Assembly (NCBI GenBank): GCA_963665525.1
Contig: OY762280.1
Coordinates: 186,001 to 250,000, forward strand
Reading direction: 5' to 3'
Length of the DNA: 64,000 nt
Origin: UBA12077 sp963665525
GTDB taxonomy: Bacteria; Bacteroidota; Bacteroidia; Bacteroidales; UBA12077
Shown: in pieces, positions 37,848 through 46,023 of the stretch
Position numbering within the stretch: the stretch's first letter is position 1
How the letters are laid out: every line of letters begins with the position of its first letter
The notes under the pieces: model-generated
What the model saw: the letters and a program-made list of their open reading frames with translations, nothing else
Told to the model about the DNA's origin: nothing
Databases searched by the model: none
Translations under genes and position numbers: made by a program

Positions 37848-39296
37848 ATGAAAATTTATTATAAAATACTTGTTATTATTTTAGCTGTTTGCTCATGTGA
37901 AATTGAAAAAGAAAAGAGAGAAACAGTAATTGATAACATTTCACATGTTGAAGACTCAATACATTATCTTATTGATAGCATACCTCGAATTTGTGATGAA
38001 TTAAATATTAATAAACAATATATCGATATCGGAAATTGCAAACTTTATTGTGAAATTGAAGGTAATGGTGCACCAATAGTACTAATAAATGGTGGCCCTG
38101 GAGGCACACACCATTGTTTTCATCCATGGTTTACAAAGGCTGCCGAATTTTGTAAAGTAATATACTACGATCAAAGAGGAACAGGACAATCTGATTTTAA
38201 TCAAGGAGATGGCTATTCATTCAGGCAAGCTGTAGACGACCTAGATAAATTAAGGCAAAAACTTGGTATAGAAAAGTGGATTGTGTGTGGATACTCTTAT
38301 GGTGGAGGGGTAGCTCAATATTATTCAGCAACTTATCCAGAAAATGTCTTAGGTTTAATACTTGTTGGCTCCATTACATTATTGCAAAATGAAACACTAT
38401 TGGAAACAAGGCAATATAACTATATTAGTGAAGAAGAGATGAATAAGATCCGTGAATTATATGAACTATACAATAAAGGGAATATTTCCTTTTTACAACT
38501 GCTTCTAAACAAAGATTTAAACGGAGACTGGAAAAGACAAAATTTTTATAAACCAACAGAAGATGAATTTTTGCGAAGCGCACTTTATGAATGGGTAAAT
38601 GATAAAGATTTCAATTATATAATGACTGGTAGCTATAGCAGCTATGATTTTAAGAACATCTTTGATAACTGCCCTATTCCGACATTAATCTGCGAAGGGA
38701 AATGGGATTTAACTTGGAATGAAGAAAAGAAAGATATTTTTAAAAAAAATCATCCAAATGCTCAGTACATATTATTTGAAAATTCTGGTCATAGTATTTA
38801 TAATGAAGAAAGTGAATTATTCTTCTCAATTTTAGAAGAGTTTGTTATAAAATTAAAACCAGTGCCAGATAGATTTATTCATAATTGGAAAATACATACC
38901 ACCAAACTCTTAATACCACAAGAAATATTATTTAAAAACGAAAAACATTTTTTAAATACTATCTTTAATGAAGGGATTGATAAAGCATTAAACTATTACG
39001 AAACTTTCAAATCTAAAAACAATGTAAAAATGCTTTTTACAGAAAATGGGATGAACGATTTAGGATATTATTATCTGGAAAAAAAGGAATTTGGCACAGC
39101 CATAAAAATATTTCAATTAAATGTAGAAGCATTTCCAAATTCATGGAATGCTTATGACAGTTTAGGCGAAGCATATTTAAAAAATGGGAATAAGGAAATG
39201 GCCGCTGAAAACTATAAAATATCTATAGCATTAAATCCAGATAATACATATGGAAAGAAAATTCTTGATGAAATTACAATGTCTAATAAAAAATAG
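37848..39296 (+). CDS. Lipoprotein proline-iminopeptidase-like hydrolase with TPR tail
   Basis: A 482-residue probable lipoprotein (leader I-L-A-V-C-S-C, Cys15 or Cys17). The alpha/beta-hydrolase domain (about 60-285) has the N-G-G-P-G-G oxyanion motif of proline iminopeptidases, nucleophile S150 in C-G-Y-S-Y-G-G-G and His in N-S-G-H-S-I. The Asp is probably in G-K-W-D-L. The C-terminal 120 residues form TPR repeats with A-Y-D-S-L-G-E-A-Y-L, like those on genes at 28558, 29999 and 52998. It starts 12 bases after the cysteine-synthase-like gene. Confidence 0.84.
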   Translation: MKIYYKILVIILAVCSCEIEKEKRETVIDNISHVEDSIHYLIDSIPRICDELNINKQYIDIGNCKLYCEIEGNGAPIVLINGGPGGTHHCFHPWFTKAAEFCKVIYYDQRGTGQSDFNQGDGYSFRQAVDDLDKLRQKLGIEKWIVCGYSYGGGVAQYYSATYPENVLGLILVGSITLLQNETLLETRQYNYISEEEMNKIRELYELYNKGNISFLQLLLNKDLNGDWKRQNFYKPTEDEFLRSALYEWVNDKDFNYIMTGSYSSYDFKNIFDNCPIPTLICEGKWDLTWNEEKKDIFKKNHPNAQYILFENSGHSIYNEESELFFSILEEFVIKLKPVPDRFIHNWKIHTTKLLIPQEILFKNEKHFLNTIFNEGIDKALNYYETFKSKNNVKMLFTENGMNDLGYYYLEKKEFGTAIKIFQLNVEAFPNSWNAYDSLGEAYLKNGNKEMAAENYKISIALNPDNTYGKKILDEITMSNKK

Positions 39297-39413
39297 ACTT
39301 GACAAATTTCTTTCGAAAACATATGGTCTATATCCTGTTATAGCAGTTGCCTAATATTAATCAACATTACTGTTATGTCTGATAGTTCTATAAAAATAAA
39401 ACTTTAATTAATT

Positions 39414-39833
39414 ATGGAATACAAATTTGTTGCTATTTTAAATAAAAAGATTAAATCCGGCAAGCTAATGAACGCCTTAGCTCACATGTCTTTAGGGTTA
39501 TTATCCAAAGCATCGGATGAAATAAAAGAAGAAATGGGATTTACAGAATATCTTGATGCCGATAATAATATACATGGTGATATTTCAAAATTAAGCTATA
39601 TAATATTAAAAGCAGATAATTCCAATAAAATTAGAAAGATTAGGAATCAAGCAGTTGAAAACAACATACTTTTTACAGATTTTACCGAATCAATGACTGG
39701 TGAAACCTACAAAGAACAATTGGAACGAACAATAAAAATAAGGGAAGAAGATTTAGAGTATTATGGTATTTGTTTGTTTGGTGAAAAAGAAATTTTAAAT
39801 CAATTAACAAAAAGATTTTCATTGTATAAATAG
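39414..39833 (+). CDS. DUF2000-family protein
   Basis: A 139-residue cytoplasmic protein. The pattern K-F-V-A-I-L-N-K-K near the start, M-N-A-L-A-H-M-S-L-G-L, and then F-T-D-F-T-E-S-M and Y-Y-G-I-C-L-F-G near the end fits DUF2000, a peptidyl-tRNA-hydrolase-II-like fold of unknown function. The GNAT gene starts 8 bases after its stop, so the two likely share a transcript. The preceding 117 bases hold no recognisable element. Confidence 0.7.
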   Translation: MEYKFVAILNKKIKSGKLMNALAHMSLGLLSKASDEIKEEMGFTEYLDADNNIHGDISKLSYIILKADNSNKIRKIRNQAVENNILFTDFTESMTGETYKEQLERTIKIREEDLEYYGICLFGEKEILNQLTKRFSLYK

Positions 39834-39841
39834 TAATTTAA

Positions 39842-40666
39842 ATGAATTTAGACGATAAAACGATAAGAGAATTTAAAGAGTCAGATTTATCTTATATAGA
39901 ATGTTTGTTTCCATCTGACTGGAATTTTAATTTCAAAAGCTTTATAGAAACATTTTTAAATAAACCTTTTTTTAAAGGATACTCTCTATTAATGAATAAA
40001 GTACCAATAGGCTTTGGAAATATAATTGTTTTTAAAGATAAAGCTTGGCTGGGAAATATAGTTATTTCCAGACGATACAGAAATATGGGTTTGGGGACCT
40101 ACCTTACAAAGTTTTTAATCAACGAGGGAAAATCATTTGGAGTTAATATATTTAGTCTATTTGCAACAAAATTAGGAGAACCTATCTATTCTAAACTAGG
40201 ATTTAAAACTTGTGAAAACTATATTTTCTATAAGCCTGATAGTGCTAAGCAAGTTTATACAATTTGTAATACTATACGTAAATCAGAAAATAGAGACTTA
40301 GCTGAAATTAGTAAATTGAATAAATTGGTGGATTCAGAAGAAAGAACTGAATTTTTGAAGTTTTATTTAAATTCTACATATGTTGTCCTGAATTCAAAAA
40401 AACAAATAAAAGGATTTTATATAAAAGGACTTGGAAGCGGATTAATTTTAGCTATGGATAATGAATATGGAATTGATCTGCTTAAAATGAAACTAAATGA
40501 AACGCAAGGTATGGTTGTAGTTCCTGAATCAAATATTATATGTAATCAATTTCTCACTGAAAACAATTTTGAAAAGCATTTTATTGCTCCACGCATGGTT
40601 TTTGGAAAGAATTATAAATGGTTCCCGAGTATGATATTTAGCAGAGCTACTGGTTATTGTGGTTAA
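39842..40666 (+). CDS. GNAT-family N-acetyltransferase
   Basis: A 274-residue protein. The N-terminal 130 residues are a GNAT domain: L-G-N-I-V-I-S near 73, then the acetyl-CoA pyrophosphate loop R-R-Y-R-N-M-G-L-G-T-Y, and A-T-K-L-G-E-P-I-Y-S-K-L-G-F. The C-terminal half resembles the second acetyltransferase-like domain of two-domain GNATs (DUF1248-like). The acceptor substrate is unknown. It lies in the cytoplasmic metabolic group, eight bases after the DUF2000 gene. Confidence 0.82.
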   Translation: MNLDDKTIREFKESDLSYIECLFPSDWNFNFKSFIETFLNKPFFKGYSLLMNKVPIGFGNIIVFKDKAWLGNIVISRRYRNMGLGTYLTKFLINEGKSFGVNIFSLFATKLGEPIYSKLGFKTCENYIFYKPDSAKQVYTICNTIRKSENRDLAEISKLNKLVDSEERTEFLKFYLNSTYVVLNSKKQIKGFYIKGLGSGLILAMDNEYGIDLLKMKLNETQGMVVVPESNIICNQFLTENNFEKHFIAPRMVFGKNYKWFPSMIFSRATGYCG

Positions 40667-40676
40667 TTTCATAATT

Positions 40677-41293
40677 ATGGATAATAAAAAAACAAATGTG
40701 GCGTTGATAGTGTGCTAAAAACTAAAGCAGATGTTTCAAAGCGCTCTGATATAAGAATGATGTTCGATTCGGTTTATGAAAGATTTGGAAGTATAGATAT
40801 TCTAATTAATTGTGCAGAAATTAATCGTGATGCTTCATTTCTTAGTATGACAGATGATCAATGGGATTCAGTGGTAAATACGATTCTAAAAGGCACTTTT
40901 ATGTGTTCACAAGAGTTTGCATTGCGGTATAAGGGACAGAGTGGTCATATCATTAATATTGGATCATTATCAGCTGTACGTGGTAGGAAAAATGGAGCAA
41001 ATTATGCCAGTGCCCGTGCTGGTGTGCTTAATCTTACACGGTGCTTAGCACTTAAATTAGCTCCTAAAATTTGTGTTAACAGTGTAAGTTTAGGATATAT
41101 TAACACAAATGAAGTAATGGATCGTTACAACCTGCATAACAAAGAAAATCTTGCTAAAGCCTTAAGTGAATTCCCTGCAGGAAGACTAGGAACACCCGAA
41201 GATGTTTTTAATATGATGAAATTTATTATTGAAGACTCAAGTTTTGTTACAGGTCAAAACTTTTGCGTGGATGGTGGGTATCTTATGATATAA
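40677..41293 (+). pseudogene. Short-chain dehydrogenase with internal deletion
   Basis: ATG 40677 opens M-D-N-K-K-T-N-V-A-L-I-V, the first strand of an SDR, then hits TAA at 40716. The remaining SDR follows in another frame from about 40712: D-V-S-K-R-S-D-I, L-I-N-C-A-E-I-N-R-D, I-I-N-I-G-S-L-S-A-V, the active-site Y-x-x-A-x-A (normally YxxxK) and the C-terminal D-G-G-Y. About 40 codons covering the T-G-x-x-x-G-I-G dinucleotide site are missing, and the catalytic Lys position reads Arg (Y-A-S-A-R). It should not bind NAD(P) and is a dead FabG-type gene. Confidence 0.84.
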
Positions 41294-41338
41294 TATATTC
41301 AAATATATGTTTATTAAATATTATAAATTTAGATATAT

Positions 41339-41369
41339 GATTAAAGCAGAGGGGGCCCCTGCTCTAATC
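41339..41369. terminator. GC-rich terminator between convergent genes
   Basis: An imperfect inverted repeat with arms GATTAAAGCAG and CTGCTCTAATC and a G5/C4 centre, followed by TATTTTATT. It sits between the plus-strand SDR ruin and the minus-strand PD40 gene and can serve both. It is not a member of the 24-bp family. Confidence 0.75.
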
Positions 41370-41377
41370 ATATTTTA

Positions 41378-42376
41378 TTATTTATTTGGATTTAAATTCT
41401 TTATAAATTCTGTGTTAATCCAGTAATAATGGCTATTTGAATAGCTCCCGTTAACTGGCATTCCACCAGCAAAAAATAAATATTTCCCATCAGGAGTTAT
41501 ACTTGGAAAATAACAATTATCAATTCCAAAAATCGGGTCCAGACAAACTGCTTCCGACCAGCTATCATCATCATTTCTGAAACTTACAAACAAACCCACA
41601 AATCCTTTATAATTACCCTGGCGCCTTGAGTTAAAAATAATATAATCGTTATCAGGTGATATAACACAATTCAACTCATGCTCATCAGAGTTAACAGGAA
41701 AATCTAATCGTACGGGTTCTGAATATTTTCCATTCTCCCAACGAGACATATAAATATCATTTTTAATACTGTTTTTTTGATGTTTTTCCCCACTTGAATG
41801 GTCAATATTCTTTTTTGCTCCTTCGCGCACAAAGTAAACCGTATTATCTCGGGCAATAGTAAAGCACCAATCATCAGAGCTTGGTGAGTTTATGGCCTCA
41901 TTTAATAAAAATGGTTCACTCCATCCTGAATTTGTTTTTTCTCTGTACCAGATGTTTTTATCTCCAGATGAATTTTCTTCTGTTAAACGCCTTGAATGAT
42001 AATAAACTCTTTGTCCATCATATGAAAAACTTAATCCTCCTTCTTTCAGTTTTACGTCTAAAAAAGATACTCCAGCAGGTAACCACTCGCCATTCTTGCC
42101 TTGTGACATAATCCATCGAGTCATTGAGGAACCAGCATTACTTTCCCAGTAAATTTCTTTACCATTCGGAGCAAAAGTAATCTTTCCATGTATCATATCA
42201 TATTTGTTTAGTTCACCTTTAGCAAATATTTTTGGTGAACCTAAAGGTGGAACTTCACCGAAATAATCTCCTTTTAATGCAGTAGTATTTATATTATCTG
42301 GCTGATGTGCATTACAACTAAATGCAAACAATAAGAGTAATGATATTGATATCGTTCTAATAGTTTGTTTTTTCAT
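41378..42376 (-). CDS. PD40 propeller lipoprotein
   Basis: A 332-residue probable lipoprotein (leader L-L-L-F-A-F-S-C, Cys21). After G-D-Y-F-G-E-V-P-P-L-G-S-P it has PD40 blades: A-P-N-G-K-E-I-Y-W, S-Y-D-G-Q-R-V-Y-Y, S-P-D-N-D-Y-I-I-F and T-P-D-G-K-Y-L-F-F, closing H-Y-Y-W-I-N-T-E-F. It has the same module as the PD40 genes at 19622, 27394 and 34922. It is the first gene of the minus-strand array, separated from the AraC gene upstream by hairpin copy 13 and a candidate promoter. Confidence 0.85.
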   Translation of the reverse strand: MKKQTIRTISISLLLLFAFSCNAHQPDNINTTALKGDYFGEVPPLGSPKIFAKGELNKYDMIHGKITFAPNGKEIYWESNAGSSMTRWIMSQGKNGEWLPAGVSFLDVKLKEGGLSFSYDGQRVYYHSRRLTEENSSGDKNIWYREKTNSGWSEPFLLNEAINSPSSDDWCFTIARDNTVYFVREGAKKNIDHSSGEKHQKNSIKNDIYMSRWENGKYSEPVRLDFPVNSDEHELNCVISPDNDYIIFNSRRQGNYKGFVGLFVSFRNDDDSWSEAVCLDPIFGIDNCYFPSITPDGKYLFFAGGMPVNGSYSNSHYYWINTEFIKNLNPNK

Positions 42377-42404
42377 AATATAGATTAAATTATTTATAAC
42401 ACAA

Positions 42405-42412
42405 CAAAACTA
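42405..42412 (-). promoter_or_regulatory. Candidate -7 box for the PD40 lipoprotein
   Basis: On the minus strand this reads TAGTTTTG, an exact TAnnTTTG match, 29 bases before the ATG at 42376 and just after hairpin copy 13 in the direction of transcription. Confidence 0.38.
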
Positions 42413-42431
42413 AACCCTCCAGTATAAAAAA

Positions 42432-42455
42432 AGTCCGAACGTGAAAGATCAGACT
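42432..42455. terminator. AGTCC hairpin, copy 13
   Basis: Plus-strand left arm AGTCCGAAC, loop GTGAAA, right arm GATCAGACT with two inner mismatches. It reads TTTCAC in the minus-strand transcript of the AraC gene it follows. Flanked by A runs and ATTTTA. Confidence 0.75.
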
Positions 42456-42481
42456 ATTTTATAATAGTTTTGGTTATTATT

Positions 42482-43615
42482 TTAGGCTGAAGCTAAAATA
42501 CAACTGTTTTGATATATTTGATTCTTATACTGAGTTGGTGTCATATCAGTATGTTTTTTAAACGTAGAATAGAATGTCGATTTTGAACCAAACCCAGAAT
42601 CGTATGCTATTGCCAAAATCTTAGTGTTATAATAATCCGGATTTTCAATCAATTTTTTCGCTTCTTTAACTCTATGGAAGTTAATAAAATCAAAAAAGTT
42701 CTTATTATAAGTCTCATTTATTACCTGAGATAGTTTGTTAACTTTAGTCCCTATTTTATCAGCTACATCTTGTATCGTTAAATCAAACTCAACATAAATC
42801 TTATCGTTATTTAATAGTTCATTTAGTTTACTTAGAATTAAATTTTTTTCTGAATTTTGCAAACCTGAACGAATATACTTATTGTTCTCTATATTATTCC
42901 TTATTTTATTTATGTTGTTATTAACAGATTGGCTAACTTTTTCCCAAAAAGCGTCTTTATTTATATAAAACAAATATCCCATACCAAATACATATAAAGC
43001 AATAAAAGGAACTACATAATCAACAAAATTGAAATCAAATAAGATTGGAATAAACTTCCCAGTTAATCTAAGTATCGAAACACTACCAACAATTGCAGCA
43101 ATTCCAACACTAAAAAACTTTAAATAGGATAAGTTCGCAGAATCATTTCTTAAAAATATAACTTTCAATGTTAAGGCAATAAATATAATTGGTGAAATAT
43201 CCCAAATTAGAAATGCTATTTCAATTAATCGCTTCTGAATACCGTCATATGAATCCATTCTAATAATTCCGGTTTCCCCAATTATTTTTATAGGAATAAC
43301 TGCTAATATAAAGAATGTGGGTAAAAAATATAAAAGATGTTTAATCTTGATTCTTTTATTAACATCAAAGGTGAAATCAATAAATAATTTATATACCGGA
43401 CCAAATAAAGCCCAGGTAACAATTACTATATAGTTTAAATATAAATGCTCTGAAAGTATTCCTGCAAATTTTATATACCTATAAAACAATTCTGAAATAA
43501 CTAAGATTAGAAAGAAACTAAACAGGTAGTCTCTGGTGCTTTTATTTTTATGAGAGATTAAAACCCCTAAAATTAATAAAGCCTGTCCAATTCCTATTAG
43601 TGCTATTTGTTTCAT
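42482..43615 (-). CDS. Membrane-anchored AraC-family regulator
   Basis: A 377-residue regulator. The N-terminal 220 residues hold about seven hydrophobic helices (starting L-I-G-I-G-Q-A-L-L-I-L-G). The C-terminal AraC domain (about 265-375) has two helix-turn-helix parts: L-T-I-Q-D-V-A-D-K-I-G-T and A-I-A-Y-D-S-G-F-G-S-K-S-T-F-Y-S-T-F-K-K. Such fusions are typical of Bacteroidota and may sense envelope signals directly. It is a close paralogue of the gene at 43736 and probably arose by tandem duplication. Their target genes are unknown; the nearby arrays are candidates. Confidence 0.9.
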   Translation of the reverse strand: MKQIALIGIGQALLILGVLISHKNKSTRDYLFSFFLILVISELFYRYIKFAGILSEHLYLNYIVIVTWALFGPVYKLFIDFTFDVNKRIKIKHLLYFLPTFFILAVIPIKIIGETGIIRMDSYDGIQKRLIEIAFLIWDISPIIFIALTLKVIFLRNDSANLSYLKFFSVGIAAIVGSVSILRLTGKFIPILFDFNFVDYVVPFIALYVFGMGYLFYINKDAFWEKVSQSVNNNINKIRNNIENNKYIRSGLQNSEKNLILSKLNELLNNDKIYVEFDLTIQDVADKIGTKVNKLSQVINETYNKNFFDFINFHRVKEAKKLIENPDYYNTKILAIAYDSGFGSKSTFYSTFKKHTDMTPTQYKNQIYQNSCILASA

Positions 43616-43735
43616 ATAATAATCCTTTATTTCTTTTGTTTACAGTTCAATTTTTCAATTGTCAGATGGAACTGCATATAGTAAAATAATCATGGTTGTG
43701 TGTTTAATAATTATTTTAATCATGCTTGTTTCATT

Positions 43736-44866
43736 TTAATCTAAAACATATTTGTTTTCAAACAACTTTTTACGATATTCAGTTGGAGTCAAGTTAGTAT
43801 ACTTTTTAAAAACTGAATAAAAAGTTGATTTTGAACCAAATCCTGAATCATAGGCGATTGCCATAATTTTTTCTTCTAAATATTCAGGATTTTCCATCAA
43901 TTCTTTTGCTTTTTCTAATCGATATGAATTAATAAAATCGAAATAATTTTGATCATAAGTTTCATTTATGGCTTGCGATAGTTTATTAACCTTAGTACCT
44001 ATTTTATCGGCTACATCCTGAATGCTTAAGTCATATTCCAAATAGATTTTATCCTTTTCTATCAATTTTTGTAAACTTTCCAGAATCAATTCTTTTTCTG
44101 ATTCCTGTAATCCTGATCGAATATATTTACTGTTTTCTATAATCGTTTTTACATTTCTATTTACAGATTCACTTAATTTATTCCAAAATGGTTCTTCATT
44201 TATGTAAAATAAGTATCCTATACCAAAAACATATAACGACACTAAAGGTATTAAATAATCAATAAAATTGATATCCGGGAATAATTTGATCAAAAAGAAT
44301 CTTGAACTAATTCTAAGTAATAAAATCACAATAATGATTACAGAGATACCTAAGCTTGTGTATTTAATAAACAAATTCTTCTTAATCTTTTCCTTTTTGA
44401 TTTTAATAATATTAATAATTGTTAAAAAGATAAATATTGGAGAAATAAAATCCCAAATCCAATAAGCTATCCTAGCTCTTTGAATATCTAACATAGAGTA
44501 ATCATTTATGTAAATAATTCCAGCATTAACAGCTAATTTATAAGGTAAAAGCATTACAACAATAGCCGCGGGAATAAAATAGGTTAAATCTTTTAATTTA
44601 AATTCTGATTTAATTTTGAATGTATGATCTATAAATAATTTAAATACTGGACCAATTAAGGACCAATTTAGTATTGCTAAATAATGGTATGCAGAAATAT
44701 CTGTTATAAATCCAGCAAATTTTCCATAACGATACAATAATTCAGAAATAACCAACAAGATAAATGAACCAAAAAAGTAATCTCTTAAGTTTCTGTCCTT
44801 TCTAAATAAAACGATTCCTAATATCAATAATGCCTGCCCAATTCCAATTAATGCCAGTTGTTTCAT
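43736..44866 (-). CDS. Membrane-anchored AraC-family regulator, tandem paralogue
   Basis: A 376-residue regulator with the same build as the gene at 42482: seven or so N-terminal helices (opening M-K-Q-L-A-L-I-G-I-G-Q-A-L-L), then L-S-I-Q-D-V-A-D-K-I-G-T-K-V-N-K-L and A-Y-D-S-G-F-G-S-K-S-T-F-Y-S-V-F-K-K. The DNA-binding halves are more alike than the membrane halves, as expected if the two sense different signals but bind related sites. The 120-base gap between them contains a short CAGTTC/GAACTG inverted repeat but no AGTCC hairpin. Confidence 0.9.
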   Translation of the reverse strand: MKQLALIGIGQALLILGIVLFRKDRNLRDYFFGSFILLVISELLYRYGKFAGFITDISAYHYLAILNWSLIGPVFKLFIDHTFKIKSEFKLKDLTYFIPAAIVVMLLPYKLAVNAGIIYINDYSMLDIQRARIAYWIWDFISPIFIFLTIINIIKIKKEKIKKNLFIKYTSLGISVIIIVILLLRISSRFFLIKLFPDINFIDYLIPLVSLYVFGIGYLFYINEEPFWNKLSESVNRNVKTIIENSKYIRSGLQESEKELILESLQKLIEKDKIYLEYDLSIQDVADKIGTKVNKLSQAINETYDQNYFDFINSYRLEKAKELMENPEYLEEKIMAIAYDSGFGSKSTFYSVFKKYTNLTPTEYRKKLFENKYVLD

Positions 44867-45042
44867 ATTATAATTGTCAATATCATTGATTCTAAAAAAT
44901 ACAAAAACAATGCAATTTTTAACAAATTACACAAAACAAGACTGTTATAATAGAGAAAAGATCGAAAAGCACTTTCTTTATTGTGCTATTTTTGAACAGA
45001 GTTGTATCAAATTCGTACACTGCTCATAGAAGATAATAAGGC

Positions 45043-46023
45043 TTATTTATTATCTTTTACATTCTCAAAAAATCCCCAAACTAATTTAGCTGCGTTAATA
45101 TATTGACAAGTTTTACCGGTAACTTTTGGAAATCTACTATATAGGTTTGGAATAGTATGTCCTCCTTTTAGTATAGAAACTAAAGCAATGCTTTTTTTAT
45201 TCTTATTACTCCAAGAACTTTTAATTGCAGTAACATTATTTTCAATATTCCCTTTCTCAATTTCTTTAAAATAATAAAACTGCTCTGGCTCCGATTCATA
45301 TCCTGCAATTTTAGCCCAATATTTAATGGTTTCTTCAGACGAAAGAACATATCCCATTTTTTTAATTCCTAGAACATTTACCAAACCACCATTATAAGGA
45401 TTAACAGGATCTGCAGTTCCATTAATAATTAATATAGAAACAGGCTTTTTTAAGCTATTGCAATCAATATTTTCATTTACCGACAAACTTGCACCTATAA
45501 TAGCAGCTGCGCTTATCCATGATGGAGTTTCCATACATAATTTGTTTACTAAATGGCCACCATTCGAAAATCCAAATAGAAATATATTTTCAAATCTAAC
45601 TTTCAATTTATGGTTTAATTCTAACTCAATAGCCTTTAGAAAATATTCATCATCTATATCCTTTAATTTTGCAGGATATGTTGATTTCTTTCTACAATCA
45701 TTCCAACTCTTTTTATAACCATCAGGGTAAACGATTATGCAATTATTATCGTCGGCTATTTTGTCAAATTCATAGGATGTTCTTTTTCTAAATATATCCG
45801 CAGTATCCTTATAGCCATGCAATGCAAATAATAGATCTGGATTATCATTGATATCATGTGGGACATATACTAAATATGATCTTAAAAAATTATCAACGTC
45901 AATAAAATACTTCTTAAGTTCTCCATTTAATATAGGTTCTTTGACAAACTTTTGATAAAAAAAGTAAAAGTATGCTCCTATAAATAAGAGCACACATATG
46001 AAGATAATTAGTATATTATTCAT
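45043..46023 (-). CDS. Membrane-anchored LpqC/PHB-depolymerase-like esterase
   Basis: A 326-residue protein with an N-terminal signal anchor (about 3-23). The esterase domain has an oxyanion motif L-F-A-L-H-G-Y, nucleophile S153 in G-F-S-N-G-G, D205 in N-G-T-A-D-P and H289 in K-G-G-H-T-I. This fits the LpqC/feruloyl-esterase-like polyhydroxybutyrate depolymerase family; the substrate is unknown. Its start overlaps the end of the permease gene by eight bases, so the two are translationally coupled, a rare direct link between a hydrolase and an FtsX permease in this array. Confidence 0.85.
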   Translation of the reverse strand: MNNILIIFICVLLFIGAYFYFFYQKFVKEPILNGELKKYFIDVDNFLRSYLVYVPHDINDNPDLLFALHGYKDTADIFRKRTSYEFDKIADDNNCIIVYPDGYKKSWNDCRKKSTYPAKLKDIDDEYFLKAIELELNHKLKVRFENIFLFGFSNGGHLVNKLCMETPSWISAAAIIGASLSVNENIDCNSLKKPVSILIINGTADPVNPYNGGLVNVLGIKKMGYVLSSEETIKYWAKIAGYESEPEQFYYFKEIEKGNIENNVTAIKSSWSNKNKKSIALVSILKGGHTIPNLYSRFPKVTGKTCQYINAAKLVWGFFENVKDNK

